A DNA stretch of 64,000 nt from Megaustenia siamemsis (Eukaryota > Mollusca > Gastropoda > Stylommatophora > Ariophantidae): assembly GCA_032433765.1 (NCBI GenBank), contig JAVIAB010000041.1, positions 76,932,335 through 76,996,334 on the forward strand. Reading direction: 5' to 3'. This document shows positions 31,140 to 42,931 of the stretch, one piece after another. A program made the position numbers and the translations under genes. The notes below the pieces were generated by a model. It had not been told where the DNA came from and did no database searches. It saw only the letters and a program-made list of their open reading frames with translations. The stretch's first letter is position 1. Each line of letters begins with the position of its first letter.

Positions 31140-31945
31140 TTTAATTTTCATCATAATCATCGAGTGCCATCTCCGAAACGAAGGTTGTGTATCATGGAAC
31201 GTCATTCTGCTCTGTCTCTTGCTTTGTGGAGCAGGTTGTCATAGGCTGATTTGTCCATTTGTTGATGTTACTCGTCCATGTAAGTCTTGGTCTGCATCTG
31301 CCTCTTTTACCTTGTATTTTCCCCTCCAGGATTACCTTTAGTAGGCTGTTGGGTCTTTTAACATGGCCCAACAATTACATTTGTCTTGTTTGAGATATGT
31401 TTAACAGTTCTCTTTTCATTTTTAGTTCTTTTAAGACTTCATCGTTTGTTTTCTTTTACTTCCATCCAATTCTACATATTATTCTATATATCAACATTTC
31501 AAAGGCTTCAATTCTCTGTTATGTTTTCTTGTCTAATATCCATGTTTCTGCACCATATAGAAATGTTGAGAAAACATAACATTTTGCTATTCTTAGTTTT
31601 AGCCCTGGTATTATTTGTTTTGATGTTAGTATGTTCTTCATAACATTAAAATTAATTTTTGCCATTCCTATTCTTTTGTTTATTTCAGTTTTACATTTTC
31701 CAACACTGTTTATACTATGTCCAAGGTAGTTATAGTTCTGAACTGTCTCCAGGTCTATTCCATCAATTTTAATATCAACTTGTGGGTTTTGAGTATTTTC
31801 TTTGTTTATGATCATAGTCTCAGTCGTTTTTATATTCATATCTAGTTCATATTTCTTGCTTGTCTTGTTTATATAATTAAGTAATTGTTGTAGATCTATA
31901 GGATTTTCTGCTAGTAGTACAGTATCGTCATTTCATTTTAAATTA
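31140..31945 (-). mobile_element. LINE-1fam 3' fragment (antisense)
   Basis: The minus strand reads MNIKTTETMIINKENTQNPQVDIK...NYLGHSINS...LYGAETWILDKKT, then LGHVKRPNSLLKVILEGKIQGKRG. The 3' end lies at the CATCATAATCATCGAGTGCC side. It has frameshifts between blocks. No target duplication was identified with confidence. Confidence 0.85.
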
Positions 31946-32131
31946 ACAAATATAATTATATATGTTACCTGACAATCAAAAGAAGACAGAATACAGATTC
32001 AGGACATTGTATGCTAAATATGAGTATATTAATAACTGATATTTCATTTATTAACCTTTTCAAAACATACACTGACAAATTAACATATTATCACACACAG
32101 TGATTAAAATGTCGCTGTTTCATTTGTACAG

Positions 32132-32296
32132 CTGACCTAGCCAACAGTAACACTGTTATTAACGGAAACATTTTGTTGGATACGATAACTGATGGCAATG
32201 ATAGCACCTGCCTTGATAACATAACCGATATCGCAACTGTGGCCTGGAGTGTTCCCTTTCGTATTACATGGTTTCGTGTACATGTCAATGATCCCA
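32132..32296 (+). CDS. Host exon: N-terminal galactose-binding-like domain, part 1
   Basis: A 165-bp phase 1-1 exon after TTTGTACAG and before a GTAAGT donor. It encodes DLANSNTVINGNILLDTITDGND..TCLDN...VAWSVPFRITWFRVHVNDP. Joined to the EGF exon it gives CQYADLA, the expected transition from the last EGF repeat into the TDGND-containing domain. The two exons here make a diverged carbohydrate/galactose-binding-like module of secreted mollusc proteins. It is intact. The intron upstream is ~27.9 kb. Confidence 0.75.
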
Positions 32297-32620
32297 GTAA
32301 GTGAACATCCAAAGACAGTCTAACGTTGACACTTTTTGTGCTACTATAATATAGTATACCACAAAGGTAGAGCAAATCATCTATTTTTTTTTTTTACAAT
32401 TATCTATTTTTTAAATATTGTTATCTACCGATATGTGGCACATCTCTCTTTCGTTTCATCATTTTATCTCAGGTCCCTCTGTTTATTTCTCCTTGATTTA
32501 CATATCATGCTCATTCTAGATGTAGCATAGTTTAATTTATTTCGTTATACGTTTGTGTTGTTCTCGTTCTCTGAGAAAGCCACATGTAGGCCCAAACGTC
32601 AGTTTTTTTGTTGTGTTTCA
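32297..32620. other. Intronic spacer, nothing recognised
   Basis: T-rich, with a poly-T run at ~32380. No repeat family identified. Confidence 0.3.
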
Positions 32621-32625
32621 TTTTT

Positions 32626-33793
32626 TGTGAAGCTATCACCATACCTTGTAGGAGTGTACGCTACAGCCCACTACTTGCTCCTTCTACAAGCTATCACCAT
32701 ACCTTGTAGGAGTGTACGCTACAGCCCACTACTTGCTCCTTCTACAAGCTATCACCATACCTTGTAGGAGTGTAAGTTACAGCCCACTACTTGCTCCTTC
32801 TACAAGGTATCACCATACCTTGTAGGAGTGTACGCTACAGCCCACTACTTGCTCCTTCTACAAGCTATCACCATACCTTGTAGGAGTGTACGCTACAGCT
32901 CAGTACTTGCTCCTTCTACAAGCTATCACCATACCTTGTAGGAGTGTACGCTACAGTCCACTACTTATCCTTCTACAAGCTATCACCATACCTTGTAGGA
33001 GTGTACGTTACAGCCCACTACTTGCTCCTTCTACGAGCTATCACCACACCTTGTAGGAGTGTACGCTACAGCCCACTACTTGCTCCTTCTACAAGCTATC
33101 ACCATACCTTGTAGGAGTGTACGCTGCAGCCCACTACATGCTACTTCTACAAGCTATCACCATACCTTGTAGGAGTGTACGCTACAGCCCACTACTTGCT
33201 CCTTCTACAAGCTATCACCATACCTTGTAGGAGTGTACGCTACAGCGCACTACTTGCTCCTTCTACAAGCTATCACCATACCTTGTAGGAGTGTACGCTG
33301 CAGCCCACTACTTGCTCCTTCTACAAGCTATCACCATACCTTGTAGGAGTGTAAGTTACAGCCCACTACTTGCTCCTTCTACAAGCTATCACCATACCTT
33401 GTAGGAGTGTACGCTACAGCCCACTACTTGCTCCTTCTACAAGCTATCACCATACCTTGTAGGAGTGTACGCTACAGCTCACTACTTGCTCCTTCTACAA
33501 GCTATCACCATACCTTGTAGGAGTGTACGCTACAGTCCACTACTTATCCTTCTACAAGCTATCACCATACCTTGTAGGAGTGTACGTTACAGCCCACTAC
33601 TTGCTCCTTCTACGAGCTATCACCACACCTTGTAGGAGTGTACGCTACAGCCCACTACTTGCTCCTTCTACAAGCTATCACCATACCTTGTAGGAGTGTA
33701 CGCTGCAGCCCACTACATGCTACTTCTACAAGCTATCACCATACCTTGTAGGAGTGTACGCTACAGCCCACTACTTGCTCCTTCTACAAGCTT
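32626..33793 (+). repeat. ~58-bp minisatellite, ~20 copies, with 10-unit higher-order repeat
   Basis: Unit AGCTATCACCATACCTTGTA followed by GGAGTGTACGCTACAGCCCA and CTACTTGCTCCTTCTACA. A distinct series of variants (CAGTCCACTACTTATCC; ACGTTACAG; CTACGAGC..CACCACACC; GCTGCAG..ACATGCTAC) appears once at ~32945-33160 and again at ~33525-33740, about 578 bp later. A block of ten units was therefore duplicated as a whole. Confidence 0.95.
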
Positions 33794-33799
33794 TTACCG

Positions 33800-34015
33800 C
33801 CACACTGCAATTATCTCCCTTTTCCTTACTTATAAAATCATCTACTAATTGACATAGACCGCCATTGTCTTCAGCAAAATAATATTTTGTTTAGTAACCA
33901 CTATTTTCTTCTTTAGTTACACAACAATTGCTCGCTAATGCCATTTATAATTAACAGTCACATTTTTAGTAAGTGAATGTAGTTGTGTGATGGTTGAGTT
34001 AAGCTGCCGTGCATG
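33800..34015. other. Intronic spacer
   Basis: Nothing recognised. Confidence 0.3.
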
Positions 34016-34019
34016 TGAT

Positions 34020-34450
34020 GATAAGTTACACGATGATAAGTTTGGTTAAAACGTTATGTTATATTATATTGATCACACTTAAGATGTTACGTTATATTAT
34101 ATTAAGTTATGTTAAGACATTAAATTATATTAAGTTCTGTTAGACGTTATTTTATATGATATAAAGCTCCGGTAAGAAGTTATGCTATATTATATAATGT
34201 TCTGTTAAGACGTTATGTTATATTACATCAGGTTTTGTTATACTAGTTCTGCTAAGACGATAGGTTATCTTAGACTAAGTTCTGTTATGATCTTATGCTA
34301 TATTATATTAAGTTCTCTTTTGACGTTATGCTATATTATATCAAGTTATGTTTTGTGTTTAGGTTATAGTGTACTAGTTCTGTTAATGACGTTAGGGATA
34401 TCAAATACTAAGTTATGTTAAGACGGTATGTTACTTATGTTAAGTGTTGC
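34020..34450 (+). repeat. AT-rich degenerate ~33-bp tandem repeat
   Basis: Repeated words TTAAGACGTTATGTTATATT and ATATTAAGTTCTGT about every 33-36 bp, strongly diverged. Confidence 0.8.
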
Positions 34451-34923
34451 TATGCTAAGATCATCGTCGCTGCACTCCGGACACATTTATATGTGCTGCG
34501 ATAATATCCTTGAAATAATGAGAACCATTGGTAGGAGATTGTAAGTTACTGGCCCTGATTTACGAAGTCCGGTGTGAGTCCTTGTCCGTTTTCAACTCAT
34601 GCACTGTCCAGTGTCTTAGTCTGAGGGTAGATGTCATAGTAAATGTGTAGTATGGTTCAGTTGTGCATATTGATGTTAAAATGTGATTACATTGTTGAGT
34701 AGTAGTGCTTTGTAGAAATTATAATGATTGCAATAGGGATTGTAATAACTGTAGTAATATTATTGAATTAACAGTTGTCTGTGTAGCTTAGTAATAGTTG
34801 TAAAAATACTACAATGTTAATGGTATGAATACATGTTTAAAGAACTATGTATTTATGCAGTATTGTCAATTATTTATATTGCAATGTCGCGCTCTTGTTA
34901 AACATTCTTTGCACTCTCAACAG
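34451..34923. other. Intronic spacer
   Basis: AT-rich, nothing recognised except the acceptor of the next exon (CTCTCAACAG). Confidence 0.3.
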
Positions 34924-35115
34924 GACACCTGAGAAGTTTCTCTTTCCTGTATGTAAATAACAGTGGTGCCTCATCATTTGAATGTCTTAATATCAGCAGT
35001 CCATCATTTAATGGTAAAGCATTGGAACTCCACTGTAACATGAACTACAAGATTAGGAAAATTGTCATAACAGGCCAAGGTGTCCAGTCTTTGTGTTCAA
35101 TTTACATCAGTGGAG
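34924..35115 (+). CDS. Host exon: N-terminal galactose-binding-like domain, part 2 (GC donor)
   Basis: A 192-bp phase 1-1 exon after CAACAG. It encodes HLRSFSFLYVNNSGASSFECLNIS...ALELHCNMNYKIRKIVITGQGVQSLCSIYISGG. The intronless relative at 7.2-7.4 kb reads SIYRGG-GRNVALK across this junction. The exon must therefore end after the first base of the last Gly codon, where the genome has G|GCAAGT rather than G|GTAAGT, a typical GC-AG donor. The reading frame is intact. Confidence 0.75.
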
Positions 35116-35480
35116 GCAAGTTTCTCTATTAAATGTCTGCATTCTTTAATATAAAGACATCAACTTGACTTTAATCTTAAAACGATTATAACATTTTCAG
35201 GAGAAGATTTCTAGCCAACGATTACAATGTAACTTAAATTTTAAAAAGAGGATAAATATCTGACTTCAAGTATCAATAATGGTTTCTAATTTATAGAAAT
35301 TGGTGTTAATGATGTTTCTTAGATTTCCGTATTTTAGATAAATTGTTTCAAAAACTGAATAATTGTACACTTTCTTGTATGACGTATTTAACTATTTTGT
35401 TATTGACAGACACGTTATTTCAATGTAAACTATAGCGTCTAATCCACTTCATTGTTTCATAGTAGAAGCTTATAGTGACT
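35116..35480. other. Intronic spacer
   Basis: AT-rich, nothing recognised. Confidence 0.3.
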
Positions 35481-35665
35481 AAACTCAGACGGAAGATGTA
35501 CACAAGAGGTGAGATGCAGAATGGCTCCGGCAAAAGCAGCTTTTCAAAAAATGAGGAAGGTAATAAATAACTGTCGAGATCGAAAGTTGGGGAGAGACAT
35601 GACCACTTACCCCAGCAGGCCTGGTACTTGATGATGATGATGATGATGATGATGATAGTGACTAT
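35481..35665 (+). mobile_element. LINE-B 3' end with internal deletion and (GAT)n tail
   Basis: Contains CAGGTGAGATGCAGAATGGCTC..GCAAAAGCAGC joined to the terminal GATCGAAAGTTGGGGAGAGACATGACCAC..CAGCAGGC..TACTTGATGATGATG. About 400 bp of the family consensus between the two blocks is missing. Confidence 0.75.
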
Positions 35666-36070
35666 ACTACTGAACAATGCTATAAAAGAAAGACAAACTC
35701 ATGTGATTCACAGTAGCATCTTGTTACATCCTAACAACAGTTTGATTTAAACTTTACAAATATGAAATGGCAGGAGTTGACAGGTATACGTAGCTTATAT
35801 TTTATTTTGGACACACTATTTTCAGTTTCTAGTTATAACAATGCCCTTTCATCTTTGTCTTCAACGACATTATGGAAGTTGAAGTGAGAGAAAATGAAGT
35901 CGAGGAATAAAATGAAAAGTTCAAGGCTTTACGTCAAATATTTATAAGAAAGAAATGACATGATAAAATGCCCCAATATAAATAAATATATATTGAGTTA
36001 TTTAGTTCAGCAAGTCCCACAGCATCCAGTAACTGACGACTCGAGTTCTGTGTTGGTTGATGTCCTCAGA
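35666..36070. other. Intronic spacer
   Basis: AT-rich, nothing recognised. Confidence 0.3.
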
Positions 36071-38960
36071 TACGCCCACTAAGTTTCTAGTTTCTGTCTC
36101 TGCCCATCTTAACTCCCATCTCTTTCTTCCGAAGGAGTGATGTGGACTCATGGTTATCGAAGTTCTGTGCACTTCCTATAGCTCGGAGGGCAATGATGTT
36201 GTCCGCCCGATACATTAGTTCACCGTCCTCAACGACTGCACAGCTAGCCATCATGTTCGCTCTTTCATTTCCCCGAACTCCCGCATACCGAGCGAAGTAG
36301 ACAAAGGCGACACTACGTATTTTTACTTCATGAATGACTTTACACAATGCCTGCGTACAGAGCCCGCCTCCACTTTTCTTATCATGCTCATCGAATCACT
36401 CAGTATGCAGGAATGGGTGTAGTCTTGTGACTCTAACCAGATGAATGCCCGAGTCACTGCCATCACCTCCATCGCCATGCCACTTGTGGTCATAACGTAT
36501 GCACCACTGTCTTCCTTGACTATTCTGCTTGCTGAGCGTACTGTAAATGCCAATGCACTCCTTTGGTGTCGTATAACGGACCCGTCTGTTGTCTACATTT
36601 CCTGTCGAGTGTGCAAATACACGAGAATATGTTTCTGAATGTTATTGGCACCAGTATACACTCCTCCAATGTTGATACTGGTAAGACCACAGACCTGTTT
36701 GATGAAATCTTCTGCTCTGCCCATCAATTATTTGCCTGTGTTTTGCTTGTTATATTCACTTATCTTCATGTATTCTTGTGTCGTCCAGATCTTGATCCTG
36801 TCATCCATGGTTGGAAAGTCAAGAAGATACCCCTTGCTACACTGGGAGTGTCCTTTGCACACCCCACGATCATGGGCATAGCTTCATTCGGTATTTCTCC
36901 AGCCTGTCAATTTGCGTCGTTCTGACAGTGATAGTTGCTAGGGCATACATGGTTAGTGGGAGACCCAGTCCCTGGAACAAAAGAGTAAGTAGACTATGCT
37001 CGATGTTGGCAGCTACCATGACCTTCAAGGCGAGAAATCCATTGCGGGATTTTGTTATCACATGGTTGTCATGGTCCCGAAAACACAGGCTGCGATTCCT
37101 TGGTACATCATCAATCTGTCCCTGGTTATCTCATCAGCTCCATTTCATTCGACCGGATTTTCTGTATTAAAGATATGATTGTTAAGGAGGGAGAATCATG
37201 CAACTGATGCTTTATTAGGATTAACGATTGCACCTGATACTCCACACTGGGAAGAGATTTCTATCGGGATCGTTTTGTAGTGTAGAGGCAATTTGCCCGC
37301 CTGTCTCTTCCCTGTCGATATACCAGAATATCATCAGCAAAAGTCATAGTTCTTCCCCTCCCATCTGTCTCTTTCCTGTCGATACACCAGAATATCATCA
37401 GCAAAAGTCATAGTTCTTCCCCTCCCATCTGTCTCTTCCCTGTCGATACACCAGAATATCATCAGCATAAGTCATAGTTCTTCCCCTTCCATCCAGCTGT
37501 TGTTCCGTGACCGTTATTGTGTACACGCTAAATAGAACTGGTGACAATGGTGATGTAGTTGCCGTGGATACATTTATGTTGGCTACGGTGGTGAACTCCC
37601 ACAACTATCACCTTCGTCTGAATAAGTACTGCTGAGATCCATCTAATAAGGGAGGGGTGCATAGTCAGTTCGAGGTGCATGTACATGAAGTATTCAAATT
37701 ATTCTCTGTTGTATGCATCCTCCAGATCTATTGCAGCAATACATGTCTCCTCTCCTATGTGGAAGCTTTCGAAGACATCGTAGGCGAAATATGCCGCACT
37801 GAGCCATGTTTCCTTGTTATATCTATAACCTCCCAGTGTGTAAGGAATGCGCATATCTCTTTAAGGTGAACGGTGAGTAAACGGGCAACTATTTTCTCCA
37901 GTAGCTTGCCCGCAGTGTTCAGCATTGTGATGATTATAAAGATATGAAAATCTTTGGCCTAGGTAGTAGTAGTAGTAAGTAGCTGTAGCCACTCATCCTT
38001 GATCTGGCAAAATGAATGCTGGCATTAAACTATTTGGCCAGTTTTTTCAAGTCGGTGTCAGTTAAATCGTCTAAATAGTCATACCAAACACCCTCTGGGC
38101 CAGGAGCAGTGTTGTGTGACCTTTTACGTTTTGTGCGAATGTCATCGGTTGTAATTGTGAGATCTTCTCCCATCACTACATCCTCACACAATTATGAAAG
38201 AGAACCACGTATGCTCATTCTTACAGCCTCATTTCTTTGATCAGTCTGCTCAATGAAGCGTGCACGCAGAACCTACCGTTTCCTTTCACCAGATGTGTGC
38301 AATATCCAGCGTGTGCTCTGTAAGTCTGATATGCCTCTATGTCGTCTTGTGCCATTCATGCTCTGATGCAGGCGTCAGAATGTGGCTGGCGATTTTTCTG
38401 AGTACACGTTTTTGCAGAAATCATCCCACTTGGCATCCTTAGCCTGCTTAGCACATAACTTAAAATACATCATATTCTGGTCGACTTGTTCTTTCAGACG
38501 ATCCAATAGCCAGGTTGTGTTCTTACAATCTTGCTGGCTGTCTGCCATGTCTTGATCGCTGTCTCTTGTTACGTCAAGCTTTCTCGACTTCTTTGTTCCA
38601 CCAGGGCTGCTGCATCCATCTTTCCTTCCTCCTGCGACTTGCGCCTTGTTTTTCTGTGTCATTGATTTTGGTAATGATGTCATGGTCTGTCCTCTCATAG
38701 TGGAGTGTGTTGAACTTGTTTTTCTGGGTTCAATTTCTGCCTTTCTCAGATAGGATGACACATGGATAGTGATCACTTTAGTGGAATCCCATGCATTCAC
38801 TCCACTTGCATACCCCATGCGAAGTGGGAGACACCAGTGCCAGGTCTATGAAACTGTCAGAGTCCCCTGTTCGAGTGGCCATTCTCGTCGTTGCCCTTCC
38901 ATTATTTAAGCACACTAAATCGACCGACACAAGTGCGTAATTTATATATATCCCACATTA
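36071..38960 (-). mobile_element. LINE-3 copy with RNase H, degenerate
   Basis: Minus strand from 38960: end of an endonuclease (GDSDSFIDLALVSPTSHGMGY), a linker (38375-38818), RT finger IRTKRKRSHNTAPGPEGVWYDYL (~38080-38150), ALIDLEDAYNRE (motif A trace ~37750), SPLSPVLFSVYTI (motif B, ~37540) and TYADDILVYRQGRDRWE (motif C, ~37470, triplicated). It continues through a thumb into RNase H: TTDGSV, AMEVMAVTRAFIWLE..ILSDSMSMIRKVE (~36370-36480) and GVRGNERAN (~36260). Many frameshifts. The order EN-RT-RNase H places it near the I/Jockey side of LINE diversity. Confidence 0.8.
37305..37495 (+). repeat. ~64-bp tandem repeat, 3 copies, over RT motif C
   Basis: CCTGTCGATACACCAGAATA, then TCATCAGCAAAAGTCATAGT, then TCTTCCCCTCCCATCTGTCT, repeated at about 37312, 37376 and 37440. 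Read on the minus strand each unit encodes TYADDILVYRQ, so the catalytic YADD motif of LINE-3 occurs three times in different frames. Confidence 0.9.
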
Positions 38961-39048
38961 CCGCAAACGTTATGTTTCTAAGGTTTGTAAAAATAATGAT
39001 CATTAACACCATATTCCCTATACGCAAATTGGCGTGACGGGGGCTTTT

Positions 39049-39053
<5 letters not shown>
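38930..39053 (-). mobile_element. SINE-like element B, partial
   Basis: Matches the distal half of the copy at 12866-13075 in opposite orientation (TAACACCATATTCCCTATACGC, TTGGCGTGACGGGGGC, GCGGTAATGTGGGA). It lacks the tRNA-like head. The segment joins LINE-3 at ~38930. Confidence 0.6.

Positions 39054-39097
<44 letters not shown>
39054..39097 (+). repeat. (TA)n microsatellite
   Basis: A pure TA tract of about 22 units, a second conspicuous TA array besides the one at 5371. Confidence 0.97.
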
Positions 39098-39099
<2 letters not shown>

Positions 39100-39100
<1 letters not shown>

Positions 39101-39492
39101 GTACTCTCTTCTATCAGTGTCTGACTTCTCTGCTGCAGTTGTTGAGCTATGGGCTTAGATGACAGTCGGCGATCATGGACCTAGTATGTTAACGATAACA
39201 TTTCTTCTATTGACTATATGTCTCTCAACCATTTCACATCTCTTTTCTGGGATGTCTTCCTGATCAATATTCTATTTATAGCTGCTATGCCCATTTTTTG
39301 CATTAAATGTAGTTACCTTCGGTATCTGTTATCGACTATCTAACAGTTTTACTGTCGGTGTGTCTCGTCGAGACTTCGATTCTAAGGTGTATGTTTTGTT
39401 CTCTTCTGTATGGTTGCGTCCTGACCTTATATTGTCTTCTCTCCTTTTCTAGGATTCCACTTTAGTTGTCGCGCGTTTCTATTCATATTTCT
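39100..39492. other. Intronic spacer
   Basis: T-rich LINE-like sequence on the minus strand cannot be excluded. No motif was identified. Confidence 0.3.
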
Positions 39493-40394
39493 GTCCTGAT
39501 CTCCAAGTTTATTACAGAAATTCCAGGCTTTAGGTGTGATTACTTTTATTTCTACTCGGACAGTAAATAACTGTCAAGATCTAATAATAATAATAAGTCA
39601 AGATCTTCTAAATATTGACGATCTCTGCTGTAAAGAATCTGTTTTTTTCCCACTATAACTTTCTGGACTATTTGTGTTTATTAATTTTTTTTTTTTAACT
39701 TTAGCCTTTAGAACGGACTGGGGATTGTCTTCACTGAAGGCTGTGCATCCCTAAATGACGACGACTGAGTTTGTAACTTTATCTGTGGTTAACCGGGGTT
39801 AAGGTCAATGGGACACATTTGGTCACATTTGTCAATAAACCAGGTTTAAATTTATTTCTCAGAGTAACTGTATATATCTTCTAGCTGCTTGCCGCTTGTT
39901 TTGCTTCATCCTTCTATCTCTGTGTTGTATTCACACATTCTCTCCTCCTGTATTTATGTGTTCTACAATTATCTCTCTGTGATTTGGTTATTATTATTTT
40001 CTGTTAGCATCAAATTTTGATGCTCTTATCATTCTATGTTTGGACATTTTCATTTATTTATGTTTTAGGGTTCGTGTTTTGCGATTAAAAAAGTTTTGGT
40101 CATTGTCTTTATTTTTGTTGAATTCCTTCTCCTTCTATTACCATATATCTCTGATTAAAACAATCGCCCTTTGTCAGTCTCATTATAGATTAGATTTTAA
40201 TCCACATTCTCATCATCATCATCATTTTGTGCCTTCTCAGCAACGAATTTGGCTACCATGGATCGCCATTCTACTCTGTTTCTTGCTTTGATGGTGCAGG
40301 CTGACATGTATTGACTTGTCCATCTTTTGATGTTACTCGTCCATGTTAGTCTAGGTCTGCCTCTGTCTCTTTTACCTTGTATTTTTCCCTTCCA
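39493..40394 (+). repeat. ~0.9 kb direct repeat, left copy (flanks LINE-2)
   Basis: Runs from GTCCTGATCTCCAAG to TTTTTCCCTTCCA and is repeated at 42932-43832 with about six substitutions and one 1-bp indel (over 99% identity by eye). It comprises ~720 bp of non-LINE sequence plus the 3' end (about 40214-40394) of a minus-strand LINE-1fam copy. LINE-2 starts at its right edge. Confidence 0.93.
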
Positions 40395-42904
40395 GAGCTA
40401 AAAGCTGCCCTTGATAAGTGTAAAAAGGGGAAATCTGCTGGCCCCGATAGACTATCTAACGAACTTATTACTAACCTCTCAACCAAAGAACTTGATGTTA
40501 TCTTAGAGTTTATCAACATAACGTGGAGAGAGGGTAAGCTGCCGGCTCAATGGAAGAAAGCAAATATAACACCCGTACTAAAGAAAGGGAAAGATCCCAA
40601 CGTCCTCAGCAGTTACAGACCAATCTCCCTGACCTCTAATCTGGGGAAAATAGCAGAACGAATGGTCAACGAAAGGCTGTACTGGTGGCTTGAGAACACG
40701 AAGACACTCAACAATTACCAAGCAGGCTTCAGAAAGAACAAGCGTACTATGGACCAGCTGATAAGACTCACTCAAGAGATAGGTGACTCATTCCAGGAGC
40801 AAAAACACGTAATAGCCACATTCATTGACCTGAAACAAGCGTATGACAGAGTCTGGAGAAAAGGTCTTCTATTTAAATTGCAAAACATGGGAATATCAGG
40901 ACGAATGTACAAGTGGATAAAGGGCTTCTTTTGTAATCGAACAATACAAACAACATACACGGGAACAACGTCCAGACAAACAACATACACGGGAACAACT
41001 TCCAGACAAACAACATACACGGGAACAACTTCCAAACAAAGAACCCTGGAGGAAGGCCTACCTCAAGGATCAGCCCTAAGTTGCACATTGTTCCTTATGT
41101 TTATAAATGACATGCCAGAATATATCACATGTCGTAAGGCACTTTTTGCAGACGACCTCGCCATCTGGGTAAGAGGCAAGAATATTCAAGCCCTTACTCA
41201 TAACATAAATACGAACCTCACTACCATTGCTGCTTACTGCCAGTTCTGGAAGTTAGAGCCTAGCACTGAGAAGTCAGTCTACAGTATATTTACCCTAAGC
41301 AACAAAGTCAAAGGGGAAGAAATAGATATCCGAATGAACGGAGAGAAACTAAAATACGACAAATATCCGAGATACCTGGGAGTTGACTTAGATCGGAGGC
41401 TATCTCTGAAACAACACATAAACAAGCTGATAGAGAAAACTACAACTAGACTCAGGATCATCAAACACCTCGCCAGTTGTGAATGGGGGGCAGATCAACA
41501 AACACTGCGTCAACTCTATATTGGTTACGTGCGATCAGTAATAGACTATTCACTACCTCTGCAATCTATTGCTAGCAAGAATCTACTCCAAAGCTTAGAT
41601 AAAATTCAAAATCAAGCCCTGAGATTTATTAGCGGTGCCATGAAATCAACACCAAATAATGCTTGCGAAATACACAATAATATGGAACCTCTTGGCATTC
41701 GAAGAGAACGTGCTGTAGTGGAAACCTACGAGAGATATTTGCGGACGGAACCAACAGGGGAAAATCGCATTATGGTAGAAAAGTGGCGCCAGAAAACCCG
41801 GATTAAGAAATCATCCTTTTTAGACCATGCAACTAACTACAGCTCCAAACATCACCTTCCAGCAGACAGACTCCAAGATATGCCCATCCGTCCTGAAGCA
41901 CTTTGTCACCAAATAGTTGTCCCCGATGTCAGGACTGAGCTCTCCGACCCCCTAGCAGATAGAAATACTCTACCTCCCATACTTAAAGCCATAGCACTGG
42001 AAACCATTGACCAGTATCCACGCAATGTCATCCATGTTTATACTGATGGATCTGCATTCAAGGCCACCCTAAATGCTGGCTACGGTGCTGTTATCAAGTA
42101 TCCCTACTCTCACCCAGACGACTACCCCAAATTTACGGTCCATGCGGAGAATACTGCTCCAATTACTCTGCAGAAATTATAGCTATAGAGAGAGCACTCA
42201 GAAGGATATTTGTAGACTTTGAATGTGACACCATCGCACCGGAAGATATTTATATTTTCTCGGATTCTAAATCAGCACTCGAAGCAATTGAAAGCGGACT
42301 AACTTCCGAGGTTTCCAATATAAGATCTTTATCCAACCAACTCTCCACTACCTATGGCGTGGCTGTAACCCTACAATGGATTCCTGGTCACATCGGCATT
42401 GCGGGAAATGAGAGAGCGGATAGGTTGGCTAAACTGGGAGCATCTCTACCACAGCTTCCTGTTCAAGTTAGCCTCAAAACATGTAAGCAAATTTTGAGAA
42501 ACAACTACCACGAGGAATGGTTGAATATGTGGGCTTCAGCTAAGACTGGACGCCTACTCTACAGATATCAAACAAAACCAGACCCCCTCGACCCTGTGCG
42601 GGAGCTGAGGCGAAGGGATCAAAGCCTGATATTCCAGCTGAGAACAGGCCATGCTCCTACCAATCAACACCTGAGCAGAATAAAAACACAACATGATCCA
42701 ATCTGCAGACACTGCCGTCAACAATCTGAGACAGTAGATCACCTGCTACTACACTGTCCCCATTTACTAAATCGACGGAACATGTTGCTCCCACTACCTC
42801 CAACCATCAATAACTCACTGTACTCTTCATCTGTTCAACTGAGAAGGACCTGCGCCTTCATGCGAGAGGCATTAAGCTGTAAAGAGCTCATAGCTCACGG
42901 CTAA
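40395..42904 (+). pseudogene. LINE-2 reverse transcriptase-RNase H, one frameshift
   Basis: The first frame (to 42182) has GKSAGPDRLSNELI, SYRPISLTSNLGKIAERM, ATFIDLKQAYDRVWRKGL (motif A), EGLPQGSALSCTLFLMFINDM (motif B), ALFADDLAIWV (motif C, FADD), YLGVDLDRRLSLKQH (thumb) and the start of RNase H with IHVYTDGSAFKA (first Asp). A frameshift at about 42130-42150 moves to another frame continuing YSAEIIAIERAL, IYIFSDSKSALEAI, TLQWIPGHIGIAGNERADRLAKLG and a C-terminal zinc-knuckle-like CRHCRQQSETVDHLLLHCP. RNase H catalytic D-E-D-H/D residues are present. A 20-residue in-frame insertion between motifs A and B comes from a 30-bp repeat. Apart from this and the frameshift the copy looks young. 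Confidence 0.88.
40951..41040 (+). repeat. 30-bp tandem repeat, 3 copies, inside LINE-2 RT
   Basis: CAACATACACGGGAACAACT followed by TCCAGACAAA, exactly three times, encoding TTYTGTTSRQ three times in frame. Confidence 0.97.
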
Positions 42905-42931
42905 CAAGGGGATTAAGTCAAGTCAAGTCAA

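Larger units (their letters stand above)
40395..42931 (+). mobile_element. LINE-2 (I/Jockey-type with RNase H), 5'-truncated
   Basis: Begins abruptly at the RT finger (ELKAALDKCKKGKSAGPD) and ends after the stop with a (AAGTC)n tail AAGTCAAGTCAAGTC. The tail shares GTC with the start of the right flanking repeat (GTCCTGATC), consistent with target-primed reverse transcription with microhomology. It interrupts a minus-strand LINE-1fam copy. Confidence 0.9.
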
